Positions 25,662 to 33,955 of a stretch of DNA of 64,000 nt are shown piece after piece. The translations under genes and the position numbers were made by a program. The notes under the pieces are model-generated. The model ran no database searches, was not told the DNA's origin, and saw only the letters and a list, made by a program, of their open reading frames with translations. The stretch is from positions 558,001 to 622,000 of the forward strand of contig CALSRM010000003.1 in assembly GCA_943788755.1 (NCBI GenBank), written 5' to 3'. This DNA is from an uncultured Flavobacteriales bacterium. Lineage in GTDB: Bacteria; Bacteroidota; Bacteroidia; Flavobacteriales_D; Parvicellaceae. Every line of letters starts with the position of its first letter. Positions within the stretch are counted from its first letter, which is position 1.

Positions 25662-27107
25662 ATGGCATTAAAACAATCATTACAACATAAACTATTACAA
25701 AAGCTATCTCCACAGCAAATTCAATTAATGAAGTTGCTGCAAGTTCCTACTGTAGAATTGGAACAAAGGATAAAACAAGAGATTGTGGATAATCCTGCGC
25801 TAGAAGAAGGAGCAGAAGACAAAGAGGAACTGCAAGAAGACGCTGAAGATGATTTTCAAGACGACTTGGATGATTCGAGAGACGACTTTGACATTAACGA
25901 TTATTTGGACGATGAGGTTCCTTCCTATAAAACCTCTGTAAATAACCACAGTGTTGATGATGATGAAAAAGCGATTCCTTTATCAGGAGGAGCCTCATTT
26001 CAGGAATTATTAGAAAGTCAAGTTGGGTTGCGAATAAGAGATGAAAAGCAACTACTAATTGCGCTTCAAATAATTGGAAACTTAGACGAGTCTGGCTATT
26101 TAAGACGGGAGGTAATAAACATCCTTGATGATCTAGCTTTCAGTCAAAACATAATAGCCACAGAAGAAGAAATTGAACAGGTATTACTGATTGTTCAGGG
26201 ACTTGATCCGGCAGGAGTTGGGGGAAGAAATTTGCAAGAGTGCTTGTCTATTCAAATTAAAAGAAAAGACAGAACCGTTGCAACACGAACGGCTGAAGCA
26301 ATACTTGATAATTGCTTTGACGAGTTTACCAAAAAACATTACAAAAAAATCATAAAGAAGCTTGATATTCTTGAAGATGATTTGAAAGAAGCAATTGAAG
26401 AAATTATTCGTTTAAATCCTAAGCCAGGGAATTCCATGAAAGCAACGAGTAAGCTAATGCAGCAAATAATTCCGGATTTTACTATTCGTGAAGACAATGG
26501 TGTATTGGAACTTTCTTTGAATCGAAGAAATGCTCCAGAACTAAAAATAAGCAGGCAATACGCCGACATGTTAAGAGGCTATGCCGAAAGCTCAAAGTCT
26601 AAAAAAGACAAAGAAGCAATCCTTTTTATTCGGCAAAAAATTGATTCAGCAAAATGGTTTATTGATGCAATCAGACAACGTCAACAAACACTATTAATTA
26701 CCATGAACGCTATTATGGAGTACCAAAGAGAGTTTTTTCTTTCGGGCGACGAGAGACACCTTAAGCCAATGATTTTGAAAGATATTGCAGAGGTTGTAAA
26801 AATGGATATTTCAACGATTTCTCGAGTAGCCAACAGTAAACACGTGTTTACACCATACGGAACATATCTACTTAAATATTTCTTTAGCGAATCGCTTTCA
26901 ACCGATAGCGGAGAAGAGGTTTCTACAAGAGAGGTAAAGCGAATTTTGCAAGATGCGATTGAAGTGGAGGATAAGAAGAAGCCGCTTACTGATGAAAAGT
27001 TAGCAACATTATTAAAGGAGAAAAAGTATAATATCGCAAGAAGAACTGTAGCAAAATATAGAGAACAGCTGGACATTCCAGTGGCTCGATTAAGAAAAGA
27101 ACTATAA
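25662..27107 (+). CDS. rpoN: RNA polymerase sigma-54 factor
   Basis: A protein of 481 residues. Region I (1-45, SLQHKLLQKLSPQQIQLMKL) has the usual Gln/Leu-rich pattern that binds activators. An acidic region II (about 50-100) follows. The core-binding domain runs to about 300, and the helix-turn-helix (ISTISRVANSKHVFTPYGTY, about 385-405) precedes the RpoN box (ARRTVAKYREQLDIP, about 455-470), which reads the -24 promoter element. Sigma-54 genes need AAA+ activators, none of which is encoded in this window. It is followed after six bases by a membrane-protein gene and probably forms an operon with it. Confidence 0.96.
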   Translation: MALKQSLQHKLLQKLSPQQIQLMKLLQVPTVELEQRIKQEIVDNPALEEGAEDKEELQEDAEDDFQDDLDDSRDDFDINDYLDDEVPSYKTSVNNHSVDDDEKAIPLSGGASFQELLESQVGLRIRDEKQLLIALQIIGNLDESGYLRREVINILDDLAFSQNIIATEEEIEQVLLIVQGLDPAGVGGRNLQECLSIQIKRKDRTVATRTAEAILDNCFDEFTKKHYKKIIKKLDILEDDLKEAIEEIIRLNPKPGNSMKATSKLMQQIIPDFTIREDNGVLELSLNRRNAPELKISRQYADMLRGYAESSKSKKDKEAILFIRQKIDSAKWFIDAIRQRQQTLLITMNAIMEYQREFFLSGDERHLKPMILKDIAEVVKMDISTISRVANSKHVFTPYGTYLLKYFFSESLSTDSGEEVSTREVKRILQDAIEVEDKKKPLTDEKLATLLKEKKYNIARRTVAKYREQLDIPVARLRKEL

Positions 27108-27113
27108 CCCGTT

Positions 27114-27773
27114 ATGACCATCTTTTCAAAGGTTATTTCGGTTGTTTTCCAACCCCTCTTTCTGCCAATTTATGCTTTCTTATTGTACGTAACAATCGAG
27201 CATCACTCAACAGTTTTGATTAGAAGCGAACAAGCGACTGTTCAATTTAATTATATTTTGTCTATTCAAATTTTATTGGCAGTAATTATTCCAATTGGAA
27301 GCTTGTATGTAATGTACAGGTCGAACATCATTACTTCCATGAGTATTCCCGACAGAAAAGAGCGGATACCGATATTTATTATTACGCTGTTTTATTATTT
27401 ATTAACCTATTACTTCTTGAGAAAAATCCACGTATCTAATCTCGATTTTTTAGGCGCATTTATGTCCTTTTTAACTGGAGTCATAGTCCTTACGGGACTT
27501 AGTTTATTAATTACTTTTTTCTGGAAAATCAGTATTCACGCCATAGGCATTAGCGGGCTTGCAGGCGCTTTTTTAGGGTTTTCTGAATTGCTTTTTCCTA
27601 TTGAAAATGGGGAGGGAATAACGATTATTAACACCCTCCTGCTTTTATTGGTTGGCGTTATTTGCTCTGCAAGACTTTATTTAAAAGCTCATTCATTTCT
27701 ACAAATAATAGCTGGAATTACACTGGGCTTCGGTGTAGAATACTTAATTGTAAGTAAGGGTCTTTGGTTTTAA
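27114..27773 (+). CDS. Multi-pass membrane protein resembling the C-terminal half of PAP2 phosphatases
   Basis: A protein of 219 residues with about six hydrophobic helices. The part WKISIHAIGISGLAGAFLGF (about 139-158) and ICSARLYLKAHSFLQIIAGITLGF (split around residues 182-205) follow the order of PAP2 motifs 2 and 3 (SxHxxG, then SRLxxxxHxxxQxxxG). The usual first motif KxxxxxxRP is replaced by a looser DRKERIP (about 81-87). This is a PAP2-like lipid phosphatase relative, perhaps acting on undecaprenyl-PP, or an inactive relative; enzyme activity is uncertain. It follows rpoN after six bases and its end overlaps the convergent next gene by four bases. Confidence 0.65.
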   Translation: MTIFSKVISVVFQPLFLPIYAFLLYVTIEHHSTVLIRSEQATVQFNYILSIQILLAVIIPIGSLYVMYRSNIITSMSIPDRKERIPIFIITLFYYLLTYYFLRKIHVSNLDFLGAFMSFLTGVIVLTGLSLLITFFWKISIHAIGISGLAGAFLGFSELLFPIENGEGITIINTLLLLLVGVICSARLYLKAHSFLQIIAGITLGFGVEYLIVSKGLWF

Positions 27774-28480
27774 AACCGCATCCAAGAGAAACCGATCGAA
27801 AACGGAATCAACTCAACACCTTTATCGCTTTCGAATATTGGTGTCAACGAATAAAAGGCATTGAAAGCAATGTTATTAAACCCGATTCGAACAGTAGGCC
27901 CATAACGATAAGGGAGCGTGTTTTGAATTCGATACACTTTTACCTTGTTTACATTGTCGCGATACTTGGAGTTGTTTCCCAATAGATATCCTGCCTTAAA
28001 CCCTAAGTATAACTTAAAGTTGAAATCCCTACTTTCTTCCCTGCTACGATTCATAGTACGTAAGCGTAATTCAACGGGAACCTCCACGTATTTAAACGTT
28101 ACTTTGTTTATAGTATATCCGGGAGGTAATGTAATCGGCGTAAGGTTGGTAAAGGTGTTTCCTTCTACATCTACGTCGTATTTCACCGCCCCGTTGCTGT
28201 ATACGTTGTGATAGTCCAACCCAACACCATAAGCCAGCGCCACGTTACTTTTCTCTCCTAACGGCATATCTTTGTACCAGTAAAAACTTCCACCTAAAGA
28301 ATACAGTTTTTGATCAACTCCGGGAGGGGCGTTTAGCCAATTGTTAAAGTTTATATCAACCACAATTCTATCAAACTTTTCTGGGTTATCATCATCGGCT
28401 GTCAGTTTAAAAAACTCAAACAACCCTTGCCCATAAATAGTTGAGCCAAATAATAGAAATATGGTTATCAATTTTTTCAT
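27770..28480 (-). CDS. PorT-like outer-membrane beta-barrel protein
   Basis: A protein of 236 residues with a signal peptide (1-17, ending STIYGQ). The mature part has eight or so amphipathic strands (VVDINFNNWL, YSLGGSFYWYKD, VALAYGVGLDYHNVY, VTFKYVEVPVELRLRT, FKLYLGFKAGYLLGN) and a terminal strand IPFSIGFSWMRF ending in an aromatic residue, as BAM-inserted proteins do. The segment KYVEVPVELR is typical of the outer-membrane beta-barrel family that includes PorT. The T9SS component PorT itself has a similar size and fold, but I cannot separate PorT from other family members by eye. The gene is single and has no obvious operon partner. Confidence 0.75.
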   Translation of the reverse strand: MKKLITIFLLFGSTIYGQGLFEFFKLTADDDNPEKFDRIVVDINFNNWLNAPPGVDQKLYSLGGSFYWYKDMPLGEKSNVALAYGVGLDYHNVYSNGAVKYDVDVEGNTFTNLTPITLPPGYTINKVTFKYVEVPVELRLRTMNRSREESRDFNFKLYLGFKAGYLLGNNSKYRDNVNKVKVYRIQNTLPYRYGPTVRIGFNNIAFNAFYSLTPIFESDKGVELIPFSIGFSWMRF

Positions 28481-28518
28481 TACCGAAGCAAAGGTAAGGT
28501 TAATTAAAATAACCCATA

Positions 28519-29526
28519 TTAATCACTGATTGATTGCTGCCATTTCCATGCGTGAGAAAGTGCTTCTTCCAAAGAGAACTTAGGGATCCAGTTTAGTTCG
28601 CTTACAATTTTGCTGTTGTCTGCAAATACTGAAACGGCGTCGCCCTCTCTTCGCGGGCCAATGGTATATTTAACTTTCATTTTTGTGGCCTTTTCAAAAG
28701 CGCTTACCACTTCTAAAACCGTTGACCCTGTTCCTGTTCCAACATTAAAAACATGCAAGTTACCTGTTTCTTTTTGCAAAAACTTAAATGCTTTTACATG
28801 GGCATTAGCCAAATCAGAAACATGAATATAATCTCTAATACAGGTTCCATCAGAGGTGTTATAGTCACCTCCATTAATGGTTAATTGATCTCTTTTGCCA
28901 GCTGCTGTTTGAGCAACATAAGGGACTAGATTATTTGGAATTCCATTGGGAAGCTCACCAATTAAACCAGACGGATGCGCACCAATGGGGTTAAAGTACC
29001 TTAATAAAACTGTTTTAACACTTTGGTTTACTTTACAGAAATCTTGAATGATTTTTTCACAAACTTGTTTTGTATATCCGTATGGAGATGAGGCCTCTTG
29101 AATTGGGCTTTGCTCAGTTACGGGAATTACTTCGGGATCACCATATACCGTGCATGATGAAGAAAAAACAAAATAGTTAATGTTGTGTTTTGGTACAAGT
29201 TTTAACAAACTAACCAGCGTTCCTATGTTATTCTCATAATACATTACTGGTTTTTCTACAGATTCTCCAACCGCCTTGTATGCAGCAAAATGCACAACTC
29301 CTTCTGGTTTTTCTTTTTCAAAAACATCTTCAAGGTCCTTTAAATTTAGGCAGTCTATATTATAAAAAACAGGAGTATTTCCTGTAATTTTTTTAATCCT
29401 CTCTAAAATAAATGGTTCAGAATTTCTAAAGTCGTCAACAATAATAGGAATATCACCATTGCTAAATAGTTCTACAACAGTATGTGAACCGATAAACCCC
29501 GCGCCTCCTGTAACCAATATCTTCAT
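28519..29526 (-). CDS. galE: UDP-glucose 4-epimerase
   Basis: A protein of 335 residues, an extended SDR enzyme. The NAD-binding motif TGGAGFIGSH is at residues 6-15, the catalytic Ser is in FSSSCTVYG (about 121-129), and the YxxxK pair is in SPYGYTKQVCE (about 147-157). RYFNPIGAHPSG and the C-terminal ENELNW-like segment (SELNWIPKFSLEEAL) complete the family pattern. It interconverts UDP-glucose and UDP-galactose for exopolysaccharide, lipopolysaccharide or galactose use. It is a single gene with a perfect -7 box 17 bases upstream. No sugar gene cluster surrounds it. Confidence 0.95.
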   Translation of the reverse strand: MKILVTGGAGFIGSHTVVELFSNGDIPIIVDDFRNSEPFILERIKKITGNTPVFYNIDCLNLKDLEDVFEKEKPEGVVHFAAYKAVGESVEKPVMYYENNIGTLVSLLKLVPKHNINYFVFSSSCTVYGDPEVIPVTEQSPIQEASSPYGYTKQVCEKIIQDFCKVNQSVKTVLLRYFNPIGAHPSGLIGELPNGIPNNLVPYVAQTAAGKRDQLTINGGDYNTSDGTCIRDYIHVSDLANAHVKAFKFLQKETGNLHVFNVGTGTGSTVLEVVSAFEKATKMKVKYTIGPRREGDAVSVFADNSKIVSELNWIPKFSLEEALSHAWKWQQSISD

Positions 29527-29543
29527 TCTTTCTGTTTGAATTT

Positions 29544-29551
29544 CAAATCTA
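29544..29551 (-). promoter_or_regulatory. -7 promoter box for galE (TAGATTTG)
   Basis: A perfect TAnnTTTG on the minus strand, 17 bases upstream of the galE ATG. Confidence 0.6.
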
Positions 29552-29689
29552 ATTCTTATTTTTCTAATTTCGATTTTCAGACAAAAAATTTTCAGAAAAA
29601 AGACTGGCGGGTTCTTTGAATGATAGGGTTTTGTCAGCCTTTTGAGAATATAAAATAATTAAATCTATATGAAAACAGAAGCATAAGTA

Positions 29690-30157
29690 TTGGCTGAGAT
29701 ACTAGAAAGTACCAGAGATTTCACAAAATGGTATTTGTCGATGTTGAAAGATGTCGATGTATATAAAATATTTGAATTGGAGGGCAAAAAGTTTAATCCT
29801 GTAATTTGGGAAATTGGCCATTTGGCAAATTCTGAAAACTTTCTAGGCACTTATTTGACCGGAGGAAAAGGCTTAAAATTTGATTGGGCCCCACTATTTG
29901 GTATAGGAGTTATACCTCCTTCGAAAGAAAATTATCCAGCTTATAAAGAGATTTGGAGCACATTTAATGAGGTGCATAAAAACACAATGAACCATATTTC
30001 ATCGTTAACAGACGAGCAACTAGCCACTCCTTCTAGGATGGATTTTGCTATGGTTACAGATATTCGAGGCACCATTCAGCATTGCTTACGGCATGAAGGC
30101 ACACATATTGGTCACTTAGGGTGGTTGGCAAACATGCACGCTATAAAGACTGTGTAA
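29690..30157 (+). CDS. DinB/YfiT-superfamily putative metal-dependent protein, start region disrupted
   Basis: A four-helix-bundle DinB-superfamily protein (unrelated to DNA polymerase IV). Conserved histidines lie in VIWEIGHLANSENF (about 35-48) and in HCLRHEGTHIGHLGWL (about 134-149), the usual metal site. These proteins often act as thiol transferases or hydrolases. The frame here opens only at a TTG (29690). Just upstream in the same frame is ATG AAA ACA GAA GCA TAA GTA (29669-29689), so the original start was probably the ATG at 29669, now cut by TAA at codon 6. Translation may restart at the TTG, losing about seven residues. Function may therefore be reduced or intact. Length is normal (155 residues). 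Confidence 0.75.
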   Translation: MAEILESTRDFTKWYLSMLKDVDVYKIFELEGKKFNPVIWEIGHLANSENFLGTYLTGGKGLKFDWAPLFGIGVIPPSKENYPAYKEIWSTFNEVHKNTMNHISSLTDEQLATPSRMDFAMVTDIRGTIQHCLRHEGTHIGHLGWLANMHAIKTV

Positions 30158-30199
30158 TTAGCAAGAAAACCCCATCAAAGAGGGATGTCAAAAGCGGAA

Positions 30200-30718
30200 T
30201 TATTTAGAAACTACACAAGTAATTGTGATAGAAACATTACGGGTTTTTCCAATACCATAATCCGCATGGTCTAAGACAAAATTTCCACGCAAATGCTGTC
30301 TTCCTTTTTCTTCAATTGTAGTAAATAAAATTGCTACATCTTTTGATATTCCATGCATAGATAAAGACCCAATTGCAATGTATTTCTCTCCTTTCTTTTC
30401 AATTTTTGAAGAAACAAACGATATTGTAGCGTACGTTTCTGTTTCAAAAAAGTCCTCGTTTTTCAAATGAGCATCTCTTTTACCATTGGCTGTATTAATG
30501 GTATTTGCATCCATAGTAACATTAAAAGAAGATTTATCTAAGTTTTCTTTATCGAAAATGACATCTCCTTTCATTCCTCCAAGTGTTCCTGTTACTTCGC
30601 TTCCTCTGTTTTCTAGAGAAAAGCTAACAATTGATTCAGAATCGATAATTTTTTGAGCATTTGCTCCGAACCCCATTACTAATGCAATAATTAGGAATAA
30701 ATAGTTGAGTCTTTTCAT
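30200..30718 (-). CDS. YceI-family periplasmic lipid-binding protein
   Basis: A protein of 172 residues starting at the ATG at 30718, which gives a standard signal peptide (MKRLNYLFLIIALVMGFGANA). The frame runs back to 30772, but those 18 residues precede the signal sequence. The mature part follows the YceI lipocalin-like pattern: IVSFSLENRGSEVTGTLGGM, the MDANTINTANGKRDAHLKNE segment (about 69-88), YATISFVSSKIE, and LSMHGISKDVAI (about 118-129). YceI proteins bind polyisoprenoids or amphiphiles in the periplasm. It is monocistronic. To its left in reading sense lies the decayed M42 fragment. Confidence 0.9.
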   Translation of the reverse strand: MKRLNYLFLIIALVMGFGANAQKIIDSESIVSFSLENRGSEVTGTLGGMKGDVIFDKENLDKSSFNVTMDANTINTANGKRDAHLKNEDFFETETYATISFVSSKIEKKGEKYIAIGSLSMHGISKDVAILFTTIEEKGRQHLRGNFVLDHADYGIGKTRNVSITITCVVSK

Positions 30719-30738
30719 AAAAGTTGTTTTAGATTTTA

Positions 30739-30746
30739 TAAAGATA
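30739..30746 (-). promoter_or_regulatory. Possible -7 box for the YceI gene (TATCTTTA)
   Basis: On the minus strand TATCTTTA lies 20 bases upstream of the chosen ATG, one mismatch to TAnnTTTG. Confidence 0.35.
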
Positions 30747-30786
30747 TAACAAAAGGCATACCATAAGACCATTTTATCGTCTTTAA

Positions 30787-31280
30787 ATAACTCAACGCTT
30801 TATGGTCCATGGTAAAGACATGGTGGGTGTTATGGCCTCTAAGCCTATTCATGTGGTGACAGCGTAGGAACGAAATAAAGTTCCTAAGACTGCTCTATTG
30901 ATGTGGGAATGTCAAAGGAGGAGGTGGAAAAGTATGTTTCTGTAGGAGATCTAATAACAAGAGGCCGAAAGCTTATTGAAATGGGCGAATGTGTTAATTG
31001 TAAATCCATAGACAACAGGGCCTCTGCTTTTATCCTAATAGAAATGTTTAGAGAATTAAAAGAGGCTGCATATGATGTTTATGGTGTCTTTACAGTTCAA
31101 GAAGAGGTTGGAATTAGAGGAGGATCGGTTGCTGCTCAGCAAATTCAGCTGGACTTTGGATTTGGATTAGATACAACAATTGCGTTTGATGTGCCCGGTG
31201 CAGTGGCCCACGAAAAAGTTACCGAATTAGGGAAAGGCTCCATTGGGCAGTGTCCTTGAAAATTCTTGATGGTTTGTTTT
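30787..31280 (+). pseudogene. Middle fragment of an M42-family aminopeptidase gene, multiply disrupted
   Basis: Three frames together read as one M42 metallopeptidase. From 30787, TQRFMVHGKDMVGVMASKPIH runs to a TAG stop at 30865-30867 and on through ERNKVPKT. Near 30895 the frame shifts to IDVGMSKEEVEKYVSVGDL, then SIDNRASAF (metal-ligand Asp) and FTVQEEVGIRGG (catalytic and metal Glu), to VTELGKG. Near 31240 it shifts again to AVSLKILDG and ends. The segment matches roughly residues 110-265 of a family of about 355. The N-terminus with the first metal His and the C-terminal third are missing. A gene finder would report 30903-31259 as a 118-residue protein, but it is a remnant. The N-terminal piece of such a gene lies at 61553-61728. 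Confidence 0.88.
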
Positions 31281-31361
31281 GATGCATTGGCGCGTGGCTC
31301 AAATGTAAATAATTGAAAGCAATCCGTCTTAAAAATGCTTCTTTTTTTCTTAAATTGCAGT

Positions 31362-31700
31362 GTGAGAAAAGCTCAAACTATATTGACACTCCTTATTGTG
31401 CTAACTTTTATGGCTTGCCATAAAGACAAAACACTGCCGCCAGGGTCATGCTTTACGACAATAAGCTACACGACGGATATTACACCGATCATTCAAAGCT
31501 CGTGTATACCTTGCCATGACGCATGGATTACGGAATACAGTAATATCGTAGACTACATCAACAATGACTCTTGGCAAAATGCGATTTGGGGGTCTTACAC
31601 AATGCCACAAATGCCTAATAGTTTCGGTATCGATTCTTTAACCTCGGATGAGGTTCAAATAATGAAATGCTGGGTAGAACAGGGTTTTCCAGAAAACTAA
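31362..31700 (+). CDS. Small lipoprotein with a cytochrome c-like haem motif
   Basis: A protein of about 112 residues from the GTG at 31362, which gives a compact lipoprotein signal (MRKAQTILTLLIVLTFMAC). An ATG at 31335 in the same frame adds nine residues (MLLFFLNCS), so the start is uncertain. The mature part has DITPIIQSSCIPCHDAW with CxxCH for covalent haem and a MPQMP segment that could give the axial Met, then DEVQIMKCWVEQGFPEN, the typical ending of small Bacteroidota cytochrome c-like lipoproteins. It probably sits on the periplasmic side of a membrane as an electron carrier. It converges with the next gene, two bases apart. Confidence 0.8.
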   Translation: MRKAQTILTLLIVLTFMACHKDKTLPPGSCFTTISYTTDITPIIQSSCIPCHDAWITEYSNIVDYINNDSWQNAIWGSYTMPQMPNSFGIDSLTSDEVQIMKCWVEQGFPEN

Positions 31701-31702
31701 GG

Positions 31703-32743
31703 CTATTCTATAAACTGGCATGAATAGATCATAGCTTCCATTTCCCTTAAATACTCTCGTTTCGTAAAATGAGGGGCGTAAACATAACCTTCTATAGTAA
31801 CAATCCGATTGTTTGGTTCGTCAAACATACTTATACTTAAGAAGGGACCCCCCATTAGATCTCCTTCAACCCGCCACAAACCTCTCATTTCAAAAACGTA
31901 TAACCCATTTATCATTTTCTGTGAAAACTCAGGCTGCATTCCGAACCTGAGTTCAGTTGCCATATAAGACCCTTCTGTTGGCCCTGGAACAGCGAGCTTA
32001 AAAACAGAATCTCTTTTTGCAATTTGGTAATCAAGTGTGAAGGTACTGTCGTTTACATATGGGTAGGTATAAATAATTATTCCTTGTTGAATTTCATGCT
32101 CATTGTTGTCTGCAAACTTGGTTCTAAAACGCTTTAGCCAAGCAAACCCTTCTTGGTTTTCATCTACAGTCATATCCGGAGGGACAGAAATTGAGAGCTT
32201 TTGAATTTCAGAAAGCTGATTAACAACCTCTGCGCTTCCTTTAAATTCATATTCTCGCATTAGTTTTTTGCGACTGTTTTCATTTAATTCGGCAATAAGT
32301 TCGTCCACTTCAAGAAGAAAAAGAGCTGTTGCACTTTTCTGATTTGAAGCTCTAAACTTATATACTACCTGTCCGATTGACCACATATCTCGGATAGCCT
32401 CTTCTAACCTCGCATTCCTATTATTTACCTGATCTCCAATGTCAAATATCACAATGGTGTGATTCCTTTTTAACTCTTTTGTAAAGCTCTTTCTTGATGA
32501 AATTTCTAGTGAAAATGTTTTTTCGGGCTGAGGAAGCGTTGTGATTTCCTTTTGAAAATGCTCAATAATTACTTTTTCTAGCGGAGTGCCCCAAAACTGT
32601 TTATCCAATATGATGAGTATCTTGCCAGGATCTCCAGTTGCATTTGATTTAAATATGTTTTCATTGTATTCGTCACCACTACAACCAGTAAAAAAGTAAA
32701 CAGGAGATATTAGTAGCAAAAATAGTAAAAGTGTATTTTTCAT
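31703..32743 (-). CDS. DUF4837-family lipoprotein
   Basis: A protein of 346 residues with a lipoprotein signal (MKNTLLLFLLLISPVYFFTG then Cys 21). The mature sequence has the DUF4837 layout: GKILIILDKQFWGTPLEKVI (about 40-59), IVIFDIGDQVNNRN, and the C-terminal half with YTYPYVNDSTFTLDYQIAKRD, PGPTEGSYMATE, ELRGLWR-like EMRGLWRVEGDLMGGPF and TIEGYVYAPHFTKREYLRE. The family is found in Bacteroidota and its function is unknown. Location is the periplasm or inner face of the outer membrane. No operon partner is close: 90 bases separate it from the coiled-coil gene upstream. Confidence 0.85.
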   Translation of the reverse strand: MKNTLLLFLLLISPVYFFTGCSGDEYNENIFKSNATGDPGKILIILDKQFWGTPLEKVIIEHFQKEITTLPQPEKTFSLEISSRKSFTKELKRNHTIVIFDIGDQVNNRNARLEEAIRDMWSIGQVVYKFRASNQKSATALFLLEVDELIAELNENSRKKLMREYEFKGSAEVVNQLSEIQKLSISVPPDMTVDENQEGFAWLKRFRTKFADNNEHEIQQGIIIYTYPYVNDSTFTLDYQIAKRDSVFKLAVPGPTEGSYMATELRFGMQPEFSQKMINGLYVFEMRGLWRVEGDLMGGPFLSISMFDEPNNRIVTIEGYVYAPHFTKREYLREMEAMIYSCQFIE

Positions 32744-32833
32744 GGTGAGATCAATTTTTTAGAAATGCCAAGAAGGACAAGCTCCCGTTTATTGCAGTTA
32801 TTTGAAAATTACTAGTAATTTACAGGAAAAGAC

Positions 32834-33814
32834 CTATTTGAGAGCAAAAGACGTTTTACCAATTTGATGTCCCTCAGCATATATTTCTACAATGTAGGAG
32901 CCAACTTCCAGTTCTGTTTCGAACTCATAGTAGATACACAAATCCATGTTTTTGTTTTGATAGTTTACCTTTCTTTTTACACTAGCAATTCCTTCTCTAC
33001 CTCCATCCATTTCAAAACGAACAACTTCTGAATTTGTCAATTCTGTTCCAGCTGGAGAAATAATGCGCATGTAAATATCCTTGTTTTCTGGTGTGGCGAT
33101 TTTATTTTCTAAAATCGTAAAGCAAGACTTAATCATTGTTGCTCTGGTTGCGCGTGTGGTTTCTATTTGCTTGCCGCTACTTTTTATTCTAATTGCATTT
33201 GCCGTAATGCCCGAAGTTTGCAAAACAGAACCGAGAGCAACCGTTTGATTCAACAAGTCGTTTTTATTCTTAATATTATCCCTATCGGTTTTTATGTCTG
33301 TAATCTGATTGTCCTTGTCTTTAATGGTGTTTTTTAGGCCAGTATTTTCGGTATTTAATGAATCAATTGTATGAATATAACCCTTCATAATTTTACGCAG
33401 CGTCTCCGTTTCTTTCTTTAATTTATAGATTCTTCCCCAATCTTTTTTCTTTTGGTTGTGAAGCGTTTCAACTTCATCCAAAAGCCCTTGAATATGAGCT
33501 TTTTGTTTATTAATACTGTCCAACATTTCATCATTATCGAATGCTAGACTGTCATATTCGTTTAAAATAGCTGTTAAATTATCTTTCAAAGTTTCGTCAT
33601 CCGATTCCTCAATAATGCCCGTTTTTTTAAGAATGTCATTTAGATAATCTTTTTCAGCTTGCAAATTAGAGGCCGATTGGGTGCAAGCAGCATTTTGCTT
33701 TCTTCCATCCCTAATCTCCAGGCCCAACCATCCCCCAACTAAAAGTAATAGCAGAATTATAATTATATATACGGCCCCACCTTTTTTTAACTCTGTTTTT
33801 TCCTTTTTTTCCAT
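32834..33814 (-). CDS. Single-pass membrane protein with long periplasmic coiled coil
   Basis: A protein of 326 residues. A basic cytoplasmic start (MEKKEKTELKKGG) is followed by one membrane helix (about 14-30, VYIIIILLLLLVGGWLG). Then comes a heptad-rich coiled coil of about 150 residues (AEKDYLNDILKK to IKNKNDLLNQTVALG, about 48-195) and a C-terminal beta domain of about 120 residues (SSGKQIETTRATRATMIKSC ... EIYAEGHQIGKTSFALK). The order matches a family common in Bacteroidota whose role is unknown. It could hold a beta-domain sensor or scaffold away from the membrane. Single gene; no enzyme motif. Confidence 0.8.
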   Translation of the reverse strand: MEKKEKTELKKGGAVYIIIILLLLLVGGWLGLEIRDGRKQNAACTQSASNLQAEKDYLNDILKKTGIIEESDDETLKDNLTAILNEYDSLAFDNDEMLDSINKQKAHIQGLLDEVETLHNQKKKDWGRIYKLKKETETLRKIMKGYIHTIDSLNTENTGLKNTIKDKDNQITDIKTDRDNIKNKNDLLNQTVALGSVLQTSGITANAIRIKSSGKQIETTRATRATMIKSCFTILENKIATPENKDIYMRIISPAGTELTNSEVVRFEMDGGREGIASVKRKVNYQNKNMDLCIYYEFETELEVGSYIVEIYAEGHQIGKTSFALK

Positions 33815-33955
33815 TCTATGTTTCTCTTTAATATAACTATAACGGAATATCTTTTCTAAAGTTATCCTATATTATCGTATATCAAAATTAGCACTATATT
33901 GTCTGATCCAACGTGTTAAATTTTTATTCTATTAACATTAACTTGAACAAAAACC

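Noticed and set aside
30903-31259. Intact 118-residue protein-coding gene
   Set aside because: It is one frame of a disrupted M42 peptidase; homology continues on both sides in other frames.
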